Shown here in pieces: positions 33,695 through 42,737 of a stretch of 64,000 nt of DNA. The notes under the pieces are model-generated. The model worked only from the letters and a program-made list of their open reading frames with translations. It was not told the origin of the DNA and made no database searches. This DNA comes from CAYUET01 sp964443875 (GTDB taxonomy: Bacteria; Auribacterota; JAFGBW01): positions 31,666-95,665 of the forward strand of contig CAYUET010000011.1 in the NCBI GenBank assembly GCA_964443875.1, in the 5' to 3' direction. The first letter of the stretch is position 1. Every line of letters starts with the position of its first letter. Both the position numbers and the translations under genes were made by a program.

Positions 33695-34582
33695 ATGAGT
33701 ATTGATGCAATAAGCAGTAATATGAGCAGTCAATATCTGCAGACATTGCTTGGTCGCACAGCCTCAAAACCGCCGGGAACTCCGGATGTTTCTGAAATTA
33801 TCAGCAACAAGGATTCGGATGGAGATGGCGGTCTATCCCTTGAAGAATTCGGTACTTCAGAAAAAAACAGCAAATTATTCTCTGAAATGGACACAGATGG
33901 AGACAGCCTTATAACGGCTAAAGAATTTCAGGCGCATTTTGATGCCAAACAGGCGGAAATGCAAAGCATATCTTCAAGCGCCTTAAGCGCTTTAACAAGT
34001 CAATCCACCCTTCAGCTGCCGAATGTCAATGAAATGATCTCCAATCGGGATGAAGATGGCGACGGGGCTTTGTCCGAAGAGGAATTCGGTGCTGACGAAG
34101 AAATCTTTTCAAGTATCGATACGGACGGCGACGGATTAATCAGCGCTGACGAACTTCAGGCAGATATGGAAAGCCGCACCCTGGAATTTCAATCCCAGAT
34201 GAGCCAGGGAATGGGAGGTATGCCTCCTCCCCCGAAAGCTGAAGATTTAGTTTCAGAGCTGGATGAAGACGAAGACGGCAGCTTATCCTCCGAGGAGTTC
34301 GGCGCTTCCGAAGAAATCTTCTCAAGTATTGATACCAATGAGGATGGCGTCATAAGTGTCGAAGAACTTCAGGCAGATATGGATAAAAAAGCGGAAGAAA
34401 TGAAATCTCAGCAGACCTATCAGGGCCTTACTGCAGAATCACTGGCTTCATTGCTCGATCAGTCTGATTCTGAACAGGTTTCAAATGAAACACTTCAGAG
34501 CCTGTTAAGCTATCTGAATGAGGCCGACAGCACCTACTCCTCATTATTAAAAAATTATAACGGAGTTGACCTTATTGCCTAG
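33695..34582 (+). CDS. EF-hand calcium-binding protein with six loops
   Basis: 295 residues. Three pairs of EF-hand loops are visible: DSDGDGGLSLEEF with DTDGDSLITAKEF near 45-90, DEDGDGALSEEEF with DTDGDGLISADEL near 117-155, and DEDEDGSLSSEEF with DTNEDGVISVEEL near 190-225. The pairs are separated by Gln/Ser-rich linkers, and the protein is strongly acidic. There is no signal peptide; the Ser/Thr/Asn-rich N-terminus is like that of proteins exported by other routes, but location is unknown. The three pairs look like internal duplications. It has a good ribosome-binding site and is followed by two terminators, so it is monocistronic. Confidence 0.85.
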   Translation: MSIDAISSNMSSQYLQTLLGRTASKPPGTPDVSEIISNKDSDGDGGLSLEEFGTSEKNSKLFSEMDTDGDSLITAKEFQAHFDAKQAEMQSISSSALSALTSQSTLQLPNVNEMISNRDEDGDGALSEEEFGADEEIFSSIDTDGDGLISADELQADMESRTLEFQSQMSQGMGGMPPPPKAEDLVSELDEDEDGSLSSEEFGASEEIFSSIDTNEDGVISVEELQADMDKKAEEMKSQQTYQGLTAESLASLLDQSDSEQVSNETLQSLLSYLNEADSTYSSLLKNYNGVDLIA

Positions 34583-34598
34583 GTCATATGTTCGGACT

Positions 34599-34634
34599 AA
34601 AGGCTTCCCTTTAAAAGGGAAGCCTTTTTTTTTG
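34599..34634 (+). terminator. Strong intrinsic terminator after the EF-hand gene
   Basis: AAAGGCTTCCCTTT is followed one base later by its exact inverted copy, then nine T. It lies 17 bases after the stop codon. Confidence 0.9.
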
Positions 34635-34653
34635 AGAAAATACCGCTTAAAGT

Positions 34654-34689
34654 GTTCCCTTTCAGGGGGAGGCTTTTTTTGAGAAAATC
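34654..34689 (+). terminator. Second, degenerate terminator copy
   Basis: AAAGTGTTCCCTTTCAGGGGGAGG-CTTTTTTTG repeats the terminator at 34599 with a broken stem. The T-run is again followed by GAGAAAAT, so the two are a tandem duplication. Confidence 0.6.
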
Positions 34690-34760
34690 AAAAAATCCTT
34701 GTCATCTTCCTTTCTTTCTTTATAATATCCTTTTTTAATTTTATTTCAGAAAGAAATTCT

Positions 34761-35843
34761 ATGAATAAAACGCCCCTCTACCATGAACATGAAAAATTAA
34801 ACGCCAAAATAGTGGACTTTGCAGGTTATTTAATGCCTGTCTACTACGATTCCATCATTAATGAACACAAGGCCGTCCGAACCAACTGCGGTTTGTTTGA
34901 TGTTTCCCACATGGGGGAAATCATTATCAAAGGCCCTGATGCACTGCATTTTCTGCAATATCTTGTGCCCAACAATCTTTCGAAACTTTTTGACGGTAAA
35001 ATTCTTTATACTCCCCTTTGCCATGAAAACGGCGGGGTCGTAGATGATATTCTCATCTACCGGTTTAAAGAAGATCACTATTTTATTGTTGTGAATGCCT
35101 CCAATGTAAAAAAAGACCATGACTGGTTTTTAAGTCATGCCAAAGGCTATAACCTCACCATAGAAAACAAGAGCAGCGAACTTTCCATGCTGGCCATCCA
35201 GGGGCCCAAAGCGGCAGATGTTCTTAAGGCTATGGGTTTTTCCATACAGGACCTCAAATATTACTGTTTTAAGGAAACTACTTATAATAAATTCAGGACT
35301 ATTCTTTCCCGCACGGGCTACACAGGGGAACAGGGGTTTGAACTGATTATGCCGAATGAAGCCGCGGTCATGTTATGGAAAGATACCATGAAATATGGCG
35401 AAGCTTTCGGCATTAAACCCATAGGCCTCGGGGCAAGAGACACGCTTCGCCTTGAAGTCTGTTTTTCTCTTTACGGTCATGAACTGAATGACGATATCAC
35501 TCCTCTTGAAGCGGATATCGCATGGACAGTCGATTTCAGCAAAATGGATTTCATTGGTAAAAAACCCCTTCTGAGCAATCCGGCAAAAAGAAAACTCATA
35601 GGGTTTGAAATGACCGACAGGGCAATCCCCAGGGGAGGCTATAAGGTTCATTTCAACGGCCGGGAAATCGGTTTTGTGACCAGCGGTTCCTTTTTACCCA
35701 CGGTCAATAAAAACATGGGACTGGCCCTGATCAATAAAGAGCAGGCCGAACTGGGACAAGTGATCCAGATTTCGATCCGGGACCATCTTTATTCCGCTAA
35801 AGTTGTATCCAAACCTTTTTTTTCACCTTTCAATAAACGATAA
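34761..35843 (+). CDS. gcvT: Glycine cleavage system T protein (aminomethyltransferase)
   Basis: 360 residues. Transfers the methylene carbon of the aminomethyl-lipoyl group of GcvH to tetrahydrofolate, releasing ammonia. Landmarks: N-terminal TPLYHEHEKLNAKIVDFAGYLMPVYY, CGLFDVSHMGEI, ILIYRF, SRTGYTGEQGFEL, GLGARDTLRLEVCFSLYGHELN, and the C-terminal GFVTSGSFLPTVNKNMGLALI. First gene of gcvT-H-PA-PB. No glycine riboswitch is visible upstream. The lipoamide dehydrogenase (L protein) is not in the cluster. Confidence 0.97.
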   Translation: MNKTPLYHEHEKLNAKIVDFAGYLMPVYYDSIINEHKAVRTNCGLFDVSHMGEIIIKGPDALHFLQYLVPNNLSKLFDGKILYTPLCHENGGVVDDILIYRFKEDHYFIVVNASNVKKDHDWFLSHAKGYNLTIENKSSELSMLAIQGPKAADVLKAMGFSIQDLKYYCFKETTYNKFRTILSRTGYTGEQGFELIMPNEAAVMLWKDTMKYGEAFGIKPIGLGARDTLRLEVCFSLYGHELNDDITPLEADIAWTVDFSKMDFIGKKPLLSNPAKRKLIGFEMTDRAIPRGGYKVHFNGREIGFVTSGSFLPTVNKNMGLALINKEQAELGQVIQISIRDHLYSAKVVSKPFFSPFNKR

Positions 35844-35888
35844 TTTAATTCCCTTTTTCAAGGGGTTCAATATCATCAGGAGGCGATT

Positions 35889-36266
35889 ATGAGCAAAGTT
35901 CCGGAAAACTTAAAATATTCAAAATCCCATGAATGGGTCCGCATGAACGGCAGCAAAGCCACTGTCGGAATCACCGATCATGCCCAGCATGAATTAACGG
36001 ATATCGTGTTTGTGGAATTACCCCCGATCGGGAAAACCGTCACAGCCGGGCAGGTGGTCACTGTGGTTGAATCCGTCAAAGTAGCGGCAGATATTTACAG
36101 CCCTCTGAACGGAAAAGTCACCGCCATCAATAAAAACCTTGAAGCAACTCCGGGCCTCATCAATACAGACCCTTATGGAGATGGATGGATTTTCGAAATA
36201 GAGACCTCCGATAAGGGAGAATCCCTTATGGATGCTGAAAGCTACAGGAGAAACATCGGAGCATGA
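35889..36266 (+). CDS. gcvH: Glycine cleavage system H protein
   Basis: 125 residues, normal length. The lipoyl-accepting lysine is K64 in VVESVKVAADIYSP. It carries the aminomethyl intermediate between P, T and L proteins. AGGAGG precedes the ATG; the stop overlaps the gcvPA start by 4 bases. Confidence 0.97.
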   Translation: MSKVPENLKYSKSHEWVRMNGSKATVGITDHAQHELTDIVFVELPPIGKTVTAGQVVTVVESVKVAADIYSPLNGKVTAINKNLEATPGLINTDPYGDGWIFEIETSDKGESLMDAESYRRNIGA

Positions 36267-37591
36267 GGTACATTCCGCATTCAGATTCAGATATCCGGGA
36301 AATGCTGGAAACCATCGGGGTTAAAAGCTTTGAGGAATTAATTCAGTTCATCCCTGAAAAATCACTGAGCAAGGATAGCTTTTCTGAAAAAGGTCTTCCC
36401 GAACAGGAGCTGATCCGGAAATACAGAAAACTGGCCTCAGAAAACACCTCTGTTCTTACGGTGGATTCCTATCTCGGGGCAGGCGCCTACGAACACTTTA
36501 TTCCTGCTGTGGTGGATCATCTGGGATCTCTCCCTCAGTTTGTAACCTCCTATACGCCCTATCAGGCGGAAGCCAGCCAGGGCACCCTCCAGGCTTTTTT
36601 CGAATATCAGACTCTCATGTGCCTTCTGACAGGAACCGATGTCTCCAACGCGTCCCATTACGACGGAGCCACGGCTCTGGCAGAGGCAGCCCTTATTGCC
36701 TTCCGGAGAAAACCGGGTGCTCTGGCGGTTTCAAAATACCTCCATCCCGATTATAAAAATGTTTTAGAGACCTATCTGGGCGAAGAAAACCCGTTAACGG
36801 TTCTCTCTCCAAAAAACGGTCTTTTACACGAGGAGTCTTTTCCTGAAGCTCTTTCCGCGATTATTGTTCAAACCCCCAATTTTGCAGGGCTCATTGAAGA
36901 TATCGCAAAATTGTCCGCCCTGGCAAAAGCCAGAGACGCACTTCTGATCGTCTTTGTCAACCCGATCGCTCTCGGCTTACTGGAAGCCCCGGGGTTACAG
37001 GGTGCGGACATCGTTGTGGGCGATGGACAGCCTTTGGGAAATCCTTTAAGTTTCGGAGGCCCCTATTTCGGCTTCATGTGTTCCAAAAAAGAACATATGC
37101 GCAAACTTCCCGGACGCATCATCGGCCAGACCAGAGACCACAAGGGCAACAGAGGCTTTGTTCTGACACTCCAGGCCAGAGAACAGCATATCCGCAGGGA
37201 AAAGGCCACTTCCAATATCTGCTCCAATCAGGCCTTATGCGCTTTGCGCGGGGCCATTTATCTGAGTTATTTAGGGGAACAGGGCTTTAAAAATGTAAGC
37301 CGGGAATGTTTTGAAAAGGCCCATTATCTCTTTAAAAAACTGACCTCCATTAAGGGTGTGAAACCCGTTTTCAATTCGCCCTTTTTCCATGAATTCCTTA
37401 TCCGCATTGAAGGCAGAGAGGTCTCCACGGTTAAAAAAGAATTAAAAAAGAAAAATATTTCTGCCGGAGTCACAATGGATGCCTATTTCCCTGACTTAAA
37501 AAACACCCTTTTAATTGCCGTCACGGAAACCAAATCCGTTGATGCCTTAGACCGTTTTGCCACTGAACTTGCGGAGGTAATGAGCCGATGA
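36263..37591 (+). CDS. gcvPA: Glycine dehydrogenase (decarboxylating) subunit 1
   Basis: 442 residues, the N-terminal half of the split P protein. Landmarks: MRYIPHSDSDIREMLETIGV, SYLGAGAYEHFIPAVVDHL, FVTSYTPYQAEASQGTLQAFFEYQ, NASHYDGATALAEAALIAFR, RIIGQTRDHKGNRGFVLTLQAREQHIRREKATSNICSNQ. Together with subunit 2 it decarboxylates glycine using PLP and loads the lipoyl group of GcvH. It overlaps both neighbours by 4 bases (ATGA), so translation is coupled. Confidence 0.97.
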   Translation: MRYIPHSDSDIREMLETIGVKSFEELIQFIPEKSLSKDSFSEKGLPEQELIRKYRKLASENTSVLTVDSYLGAGAYEHFIPAVVDHLGSLPQFVTSYTPYQAEASQGTLQAFFEYQTLMCLLTGTDVSNASHYDGATALAEAALIAFRRKPGALAVSKYLHPDYKNVLETYLGEENPLTVLSPKNGLLHEESFPEALSAIIVQTPNFAGLIEDIAKLSALAKARDALLIVFVNPIALGLLEAPGLQGADIVVGDGQPLGNPLSFGGPYFGFMCSKKEHMRKLPGRIIGQTRDHKGNRGFVLTLQAREQHIRREKATSNICSNQALCALRGAIYLSYLGEQGFKNVSRECFEKAHYLFKKLTSIKGVKPVFNSPFFHEFLIRIEGREVSTVKKELKKKNISAGVTMDAYFPDLKNTLLIAVTETKSVDALDRFATELAEVMSR

Positions 37592-39039
37592 ACTTTCTTA
37601 ACGACGCCACCCTGTTTGATAAAACCGATCCTGGAAGCTCTGCCTTTTCAAAAGATCCTGACTATGTTCTTAAAGGCATTACCGAACAGGATCTGCCGGA
37701 AAGCCTCAGGAGAAAAGAAAAAATCGGTCTGCCCGAGCTCTCAGAGCTGGAAGTGGTAAGACATTATACTTCTCTTTCCTCCAAAACCTTTTCCGTGGAT
37801 ATGAATTTCTACCCTTTAGGGTCCTGTACTATGAAATACAACCCCAAAGTCAATGAAACCATTGCCTCCATGCCCGGTTTCACCGGAATTCATCCTCTCG
37901 AAGAGGCAAGTGCTGTTCAGGGCTGCCTGAAGCTCCTGTATCAGTTTGAAAAATCCCTCTGCAGAATCTGCGGAATGGATTCCTTCACTCTTCAGCCTGC
38001 AGCCGGTGCGCATGGCGAGTTAACCGCCCTCTACACCGCCCGCAAATATTTCAAAAACAGAAAAGAAGCCCGTACAAAAGTGGTGGTTCCGGATTCCTCC
38101 CACGGCACCAACCCTGCCTCAGCCGCCCTGGCAGGATTTCACCTGGTCACCATCCCTTCCAAAAACGGAGAAGTGGACCTCGAAGCCCTGAAAAAAGAAT
38201 GCACTCCGGATCTGGCGGTTTTCATGCTCACCAACCCCAATACCGTCGGCCTCTTTGAAAAACAGATTGAAAGCATCTGCGCCATGGTTCATGAAGCCGG
38301 AGGACTGGCCTACATGGACGGGGCAAATCTCAATGCGCTCCTGGGGCTGGTCAGGCCCGGCGACATCGGGTTTGACATGCTCCATATCAACCTTCATAAG
38401 ACTTTTTCCACGCCCCATGGCGGAGGCGGGCCGGGTTCAGGCCCTGTAGGGGTAAAAAGCCACCTGGCTCCTTTTTTACCGGTTCCGTTTGTAACGCTCA
38501 AACAGGATGCCTATGTTTTATCCTCAGACCGCCCTTTAAGCATTGGTTCGGTGAAATCTTTTTTTGGAAATTTCGGAGTTATTTTAAAGGCCTCCGCCTA
38601 TCTCGACGCGGTCGGTTTTTCCGGCCTCAGGGAGATTTCAGAGGCCGCAATCATTTCAGCCAACTACCTTAAATCCCGACTGGGGCATCTTTTTGACATT
38701 GCCTTTGATAAGCCCTGCATGCATGAATTTGTGATGAGCCCCGATACCGGAAAATACAAAGTCAAAACACTCGATATCGCAAAAAGGCTTTTAGATTACG
38801 GAATCCACGCCCCAACGATTTATTTTCCCCTCATCGTGCACGAATCGATCATGATCGAACCCACGGAAACGGAAAGCAAACAGACCCTGGATCAGTTTGT
38901 CTCTGTTCTGGAAGAAATCATGAAAGAAGCGGCGGAAAATCCGGAGAAAATAAAAAATGCTCCCTACACCACCTACCGGGTGCGTATGGATGAAGTGGAA
39001 GCGGCCAGGAATCCGGTCCTGCGCTGGATGCCTTCCTAG
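37588..39039 (+). CDS. gcvPB: Glycine dehydrogenase (decarboxylating) subunit 2
   Basis: 483 residues, the PLP-binding half of the P protein. K271 in NLHKTFSTPHGGGGPG forms the PLP Schiff base; FYPLGSCTMKYNPK, QPAAGAHGELT and VPDSSHGTNPASAALAGF are family landmarks. It starts with an ATGA overlap on gcvPA and ends the core cluster. The split PA/PB form is typical of many bacterial phyla outside the Proteobacteria. Confidence 0.97.
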   Translation: MNFLNDATLFDKTDPGSSAFSKDPDYVLKGITEQDLPESLRRKEKIGLPELSELEVVRHYTSLSSKTFSVDMNFYPLGSCTMKYNPKVNETIASMPGFTGIHPLEEASAVQGCLKLLYQFEKSLCRICGMDSFTLQPAAGAHGELTALYTARKYFKNRKEARTKVVVPDSSHGTNPASAALAGFHLVTIPSKNGEVDLEALKKECTPDLAVFMLTNPNTVGLFEKQIESICAMVHEAGGLAYMDGANLNALLGLVRPGDIGFDMLHINLHKTFSTPHGGGGPGSGPVGVKSHLAPFLPVPFVTLKQDAYVLSSDRPLSIGSVKSFFGNFGVILKASAYLDAVGFSGLREISEAAIISANYLKSRLGHLFDIAFDKPCMHEFVMSPDTGKYKVKTLDIAKRLLDYGIHAPTIYFPLIVHESIMIEPTETESKQTLDQFVSVLEEIMKEAAENPEKIKNAPYTTYRVRMDEVEAARNPVLRWMPS

Positions 39040-39078
39040 TTTTCAGGACTCACAGCTCCGCAAATGAACAATCCCAAA

Positions 39079-39195
39079 GCCTGCTGCGAGGCCATCTAAA
39101 GTCATTCCGAACAAACGTGAGGAATCTGGATTTCTCGCTGCTGCTCGAAATGACAAGCCACAGCAAACTGCGGGAAATTAACCCCATAGAGATTA
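39079..39195. repeat. Composite dispersed repeat (hairpins around a GTCATT palindrome)
   Basis: A CCTGCTGCGAGG hairpin arm (39080-39091), GTCATTCCGA (39101) to TCGAAATGAC (39144-39153), then CCACAGCAAACTGCGGG and AAATTAACCCCATAGAGATTAAGG. The layout parallels 31652-31793, although the inner palindrome is of another sequence type. It ends about 10 bases before the lipoyl-enzyme start codon and fills the gap between gcvPB and that gene. Confidence 0.6.
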
Positions 39196-39204
39196 AGGCA
39201 GGTT

Positions 39205-39897
39205 ATGGAAGAGACCCTTTTGATCTATCCCTATATGGAGCAGTCCGTTTATGAGGCCATGGCTCTGGATGAGCTTCTTTTCTTCAATGCCCGGACAACC
39301 CGGAAAGCCTTTATCCGCCTCTATGCCTTTGACGCTCCCTGCATGACGATCGGTTATTTCCAGAAATTCAGGGAGGATCCGGGAAATACCATTCCCTGGA
39401 CCCGGCGTATTTCGGGCGGAGGAATTGTCCGTCATGACAGGGATATCCTCCTTGCCTTTGGAGGGATTCCGGATCTGAAAAAAAACCCCCTTCAGGCGCT
39501 GTATCATAAAATCCATTCAAGCCTCCTCCCCTCGCTTTCGGAATGGATGCCGGAGCTGAACCTCAATAAAAAAGCCCCTGCCCCGGACCCGGACAGGGAA
39601 TCCTGGTGTTTTCAAAAACCTGTGCTCCACGACATCCTCACCGAGAACGCCAAAATTGCTGGCGGGGCGCTCTGCTTTAAAAAAGATATTTTTCTCTACC
39701 AGGGGGCTCTGAAGCTCCCCTCCCTTCTGAATTCTCCAGAGGACAGGCAAACCCTTGTTTCCTGCTTTATAGCGCATTATTACCGGGATCAAAAAATCCA
39801 TCGTCTTGAAAATCAATCTGTTGATCCCCTTCAGAAAAATGTTAAACTGCTTGCTGAAGAAAAATACAAGAATCCTGAATGGAAAAGGAAAGAATGA
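39205..39897 (+). CDS. LipM/LplA-like lipoate or octanoate attachment enzyme
   Basis: 230 residues of the biotin/lipoate A/B ligase fold: YEAMALDELLF, RLYAFDAPCMTIGYFQ, TRRISGGGIVRHDRDILLAF, SWCFQKPVLHDILTENAKIAGGAL. The Cys in SWCFQKP sits where LipM octanoyltransferases have their catalytic Cys, and the Lys in KIAGGA is the conserved lysine. It probably lipoylates GcvH, encoded three genes upstream. It could use octanoyl-ACP (LipM) or free lipoate (LplA); the Cys favours the former. It is shorter than usual. The stop overlaps the next gene by 4 bases. Confidence 0.8.
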   Translation: MEETLLIYPYMEQSVYEAMALDELLFFNARTTRKAFIRLYAFDAPCMTIGYFQKFREDPGNTIPWTRRISGGGIVRHDRDILLAFGGIPDLKKNPLQALYHKIHSSLLPSLSEWMPELNLNKKAPAPDPDRESWCFQKPVLHDILTENAKIAGGALCFKKDIFLYQGALKLPSLLNSPEDRQTLVSCFIAHYYRDQKIHRLENQSVDPLQKNVKLLAEEKYKNPEWKRKE

Positions 39898-42725
39898 TGA
39901 GACGGCTGATCCGATGGCTTTTCCTGATCTTCGTTTTAACAGGGATTGCAATGAGCTCTTCATGGATCGGGAAACACCTGTGGTATTACCGGCTTGCATG
40001 GTTTGACGCGGATCCTGCCGAGCTCGTAGCAAAAGGAGGCACTTCAGCCCAGTTCAATGCTGTTAAACTTCTTCATTCTCCTGACCCGAATCTTCAAAAC
40101 AAAGGGCTTTTGCTTGCATCGCTTTTAAAAACACCTTCCCTTCTGCCCGATATTCTTCCTCTTCTCCAATCGAAAAATCTGACTCAGAGGAACAACGCCC
40201 TCAAAGCTCTGGAGGCTCTTGCCAGTGAAGACATGGTGGAGCCTTTAATCAAAATCACCCGGACTTCGGATGCCAAAACAAGGCTTGGAATCCTGCAGGT
40301 TCTTTCCCGGCTTCAGAATCTCACCGACGGGGCAAAAAATCTGGCCCCCTTCACAACCGACAAAGACTGGGTCATCCGTATGGTCGCAGCCGATGAGCTG
40401 CGCTTTCAGCCCGGAGACACGGCGGTCGACCTTCTTAAAAATCTTATCGCCGATTCAAGATTTGAAGTGGCGGTATCCGCAGCCGAATCCCTGGCTTCAA
40501 TCGGTACAAAAAATGAATTCACGGAAATCTTTTCAAAACTGGTCCCTGAGAGTTCCTGGATAGAAAAAATGAAGGCCCTGTGGCTGATTTCCTTTTCGCC
40601 GCAAAGAATCATGAGCGAATACATCGCCATGATGCTTAAAAGCGAATATAAATTCCTGGCGGTCTCAGCCCTGGAAGGAATGCTGTGGAAAGGCGATGAA
40701 AGGGATTTTGCGGAAGTCATCCGGATCACCGGCGACCTGGCTCCGGGCATAGTCAAACATGCCGCCGTCAAAACCGCCGCCTGTCTAGCCTCCAGAGCCG
40801 GAAAAGAAAAAGCCGTTATTCTGAATCTGATCAAATTTCTCAAAGCCTCGGACGAAGGCCTTGTGGCGGCGACCCTCGAGGGCTTAAGAGTTCTTCAGGC
40901 CTCCATTGCCGCTTCCGACATCCTCCCCCTTCTGGAAACCCCCAACTTAAGCCTTTCAGCCGAAGCCCTGAAAACCCTTGGAAGCTTTGCCCTCCCAGAT
41001 TATCAGAAAAAACTCTTCTCTCTTTTAAAAAGCCCTCATTCCCGATTACGGACCGAAGCGCTGAAAAGCCTGATCTACTATCCGGAAGTCATGCTTCCCG
41101 GGGATTTCGATCCTCCTCTGTGCCAGAGTGAAGAGGAAGCCATTGCTCTCGGACTTTTTCTCTATTTTCATGCTTCCCCCGAACAGTCCAGAGTCCTTCT
41201 TTTAAAACAATACCGCCAGGCATCTTCAAAAATTCTTAAAATCCGGTGTCTGGAACTGCTTTCCGCTGTTTCAGAAAAAATCTCCACATTGGATCTCATC
41301 AATCTTCTGAGCCCCCAGGATTTGAAAAGCTGGGAAAGGGCAAAGGAACTGATTGAAAGCGCCCCCTTAAGCCTTAATACAGCGGCCTTGATCGACGGTT
41401 TTCTCTACTATCTCGGCCGACAGCCCAGACTGACCGCCTTTACCGTCATGTCCTTTACCTCGGCCAGCACTTCGATCTGGAATCATGAAGATATCCTTTA
41501 TCTGGAAGGGGAGAAAAAGGGGGAAATACGGGGCACCCTCTGTTATGAGGACTACAATTCCTATTACTACGCCTCCTCCCCGAATGAAGTCATTCAGATC
41601 GATAAAAACCTGATTGCCTATACCTATTTTTCCCCCTTATACGAAATGATCCGCTTCAGAAAAGCCCTGCCGGAATGGGAAAAACTCTTTTCCTATGCCC
41701 TCGACAAGGAGCAATGGGTCGTGGCCGGCTATGTTTTTCAAAAAATCTTTGTCCGCATCCACCTCCTGCAATCCGAGCTTCAGCATCAGCCTACCGCCTA
41801 TAACGCCCTGAAAACCATGTCGGAAAAGTGGCTGTCTCATCTGGACCTTTTCAGGGAAAAACTTAAAGCCAAAGGCATGGAGGAAGTATCAGGCAAATAC
41901 TTTAATCTCAGGGAAACCGTTGCCAGAGATACGCTTGAACTCTCACCGGAAGTTGCAAAACAGAAAGAAAAGGATGCGGAAGAAAAATATCAGCAGGGTC
42001 TTGCCGGCAAAGCAGAGGATAAGTATCCTGAGGCCATTAAAGCCTTTGAGGATGCCCTGGCCCTGTGGCCGTTTCATTCCGGCTCACTCAAGGAAATCGG
42101 AGTATGCCATGCCAAAATGGGCGAATACGACAAGGCCCTGAACTTTTACAACGAACTGCGCAAAAAGCGCCCCCGGGATCCGGATCTTCTCAACAATCTT
42201 TCCCTGATCTTCCGTCTTAAGGGGGACAACGAGTCCGCTCTCAAATACCTTACCCTGGAAATTGAAGCAGACCCGACGCTCGAAAGAGCAAGACTCGACA
42301 CGGCCGATGTGCTTCAGGATCTGGACCGTTCCGAAGAAGCCGTGGATCTCCTTGAGAATGCTTCGCAAATGGTTGCCAATAGCTATGCTATCCATTTTAA
42401 ACTGGCCCGCCTTTACCGTAAACTCAAACAGCTGGACAAGGCTGAAAAAAACATTGAGGAATGTCTGAAACAGAAGCCTGAAGATGTGGATGCTCTCACC
42501 TATAAAGGGCTGATCTGTTTTTCATCCGGAAAAAACCAGGATGCCGTCAACAGCCTTCAGAAAGCCATTGAGCTTGATATGGCCAATATTGATGCCCGTC
42601 TGACTCTTGCGGAAATCTATACGAGCCTCGGTGAAAAAAAAGAAGCGGCCATTGAGCTGAATAAAGTTCTGGCGCTTGATCCCCAAAATGAAGATGCCAA
42701 AAAAATGCTTCAGAACCTGAAATAA
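39894..42725 (+). CDS. HEAT-repeat and TPR protein, membrane-anchored
   Basis: 943 residues from the ATG at 39894, which has AAGGA 7 bases upstream and an ATGA overlap with the preceding gene; an ATG at 39879 is less likely. One membrane segment (about 3-22) is followed by HEAT repeats over roughly 30-450 (LLHSPDPNLQNKGLLLAS, LQSKNLTQRNNALKALEAL, FTTDKDWVIRMVAADELRF). A helical middle region follows, then about seven TPRs from residue 690 (YPEAIKAFEDALALWPFHSG, YDKALNFYNELRKKRPRDPD, KAIELDMANIDARL). A scaffold or assembly function outside the inner membrane is likely; partners are unknown. Confidence 0.8.
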   Translation: MMRRLIRWLFLIFVLTGIAMSSSWIGKHLWYYRLAWFDADPAELVAKGGTSAQFNAVKLLHSPDPNLQNKGLLLASLLKTPSLLPDILPLLQSKNLTQRNNALKALEALASEDMVEPLIKITRTSDAKTRLGILQVLSRLQNLTDGAKNLAPFTTDKDWVIRMVAADELRFQPGDTAVDLLKNLIADSRFEVAVSAAESLASIGTKNEFTEIFSKLVPESSWIEKMKALWLISFSPQRIMSEYIAMMLKSEYKFLAVSALEGMLWKGDERDFAEVIRITGDLAPGIVKHAAVKTAACLASRAGKEKAVILNLIKFLKASDEGLVAATLEGLRVLQASIAASDILPLLETPNLSLSAEALKTLGSFALPDYQKKLFSLLKSPHSRLRTEALKSLIYYPEVMLPGDFDPPLCQSEEEAIALGLFLYFHASPEQSRVLLLKQYRQASSKILKIRCLELLSAVSEKISTLDLINLLSPQDLKSWERAKELIESAPLSLNTAALIDGFLYYLGRQPRLTAFTVMSFTSASTSIWNHEDILYLEGEKKGEIRGTLCYEDYNSYYYASSPNEVIQIDKNLIAYTYFSPLYEMIRFRKALPEWEKLFSYALDKEQWVVAGYVFQKIFVRIHLLQSELQHQPTAYNALKTMSEKWLSHLDLFREKLKAKGMEEVSGKYFNLRETVARDTLELSPEVAKQKEKDAEEKYQQGLAGKAEDKYPEAIKAFEDALALWPFHSGSLKEIGVCHAKMGEYDKALNFYNELRKKRPRDPDLLNNLSLIFRLKGDNESALKYLTLEIEADPTLERARLDTADVLQDLDRSEEAVDLLENASQMVANSYAIHFKLARLYRKLKQLDKAEKNIEECLKQKPEDVDALTYKGLICFSSGKNQDAVNSLQKAIELDMANIDARLTLAEIYTSLGEKKEAAIELNKVLALDPQNEDAKKMLQNLK

Positions 42726-42737
42726 GTACCCAGCCTC

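Noticed and set aside
34583..34760. Glycine riboswitch before gcvT
   Set aside because: The leader contains two terminators of the previous gene and an AT-rich promoter stretch; no tandem aptamer-like conserved core was found.
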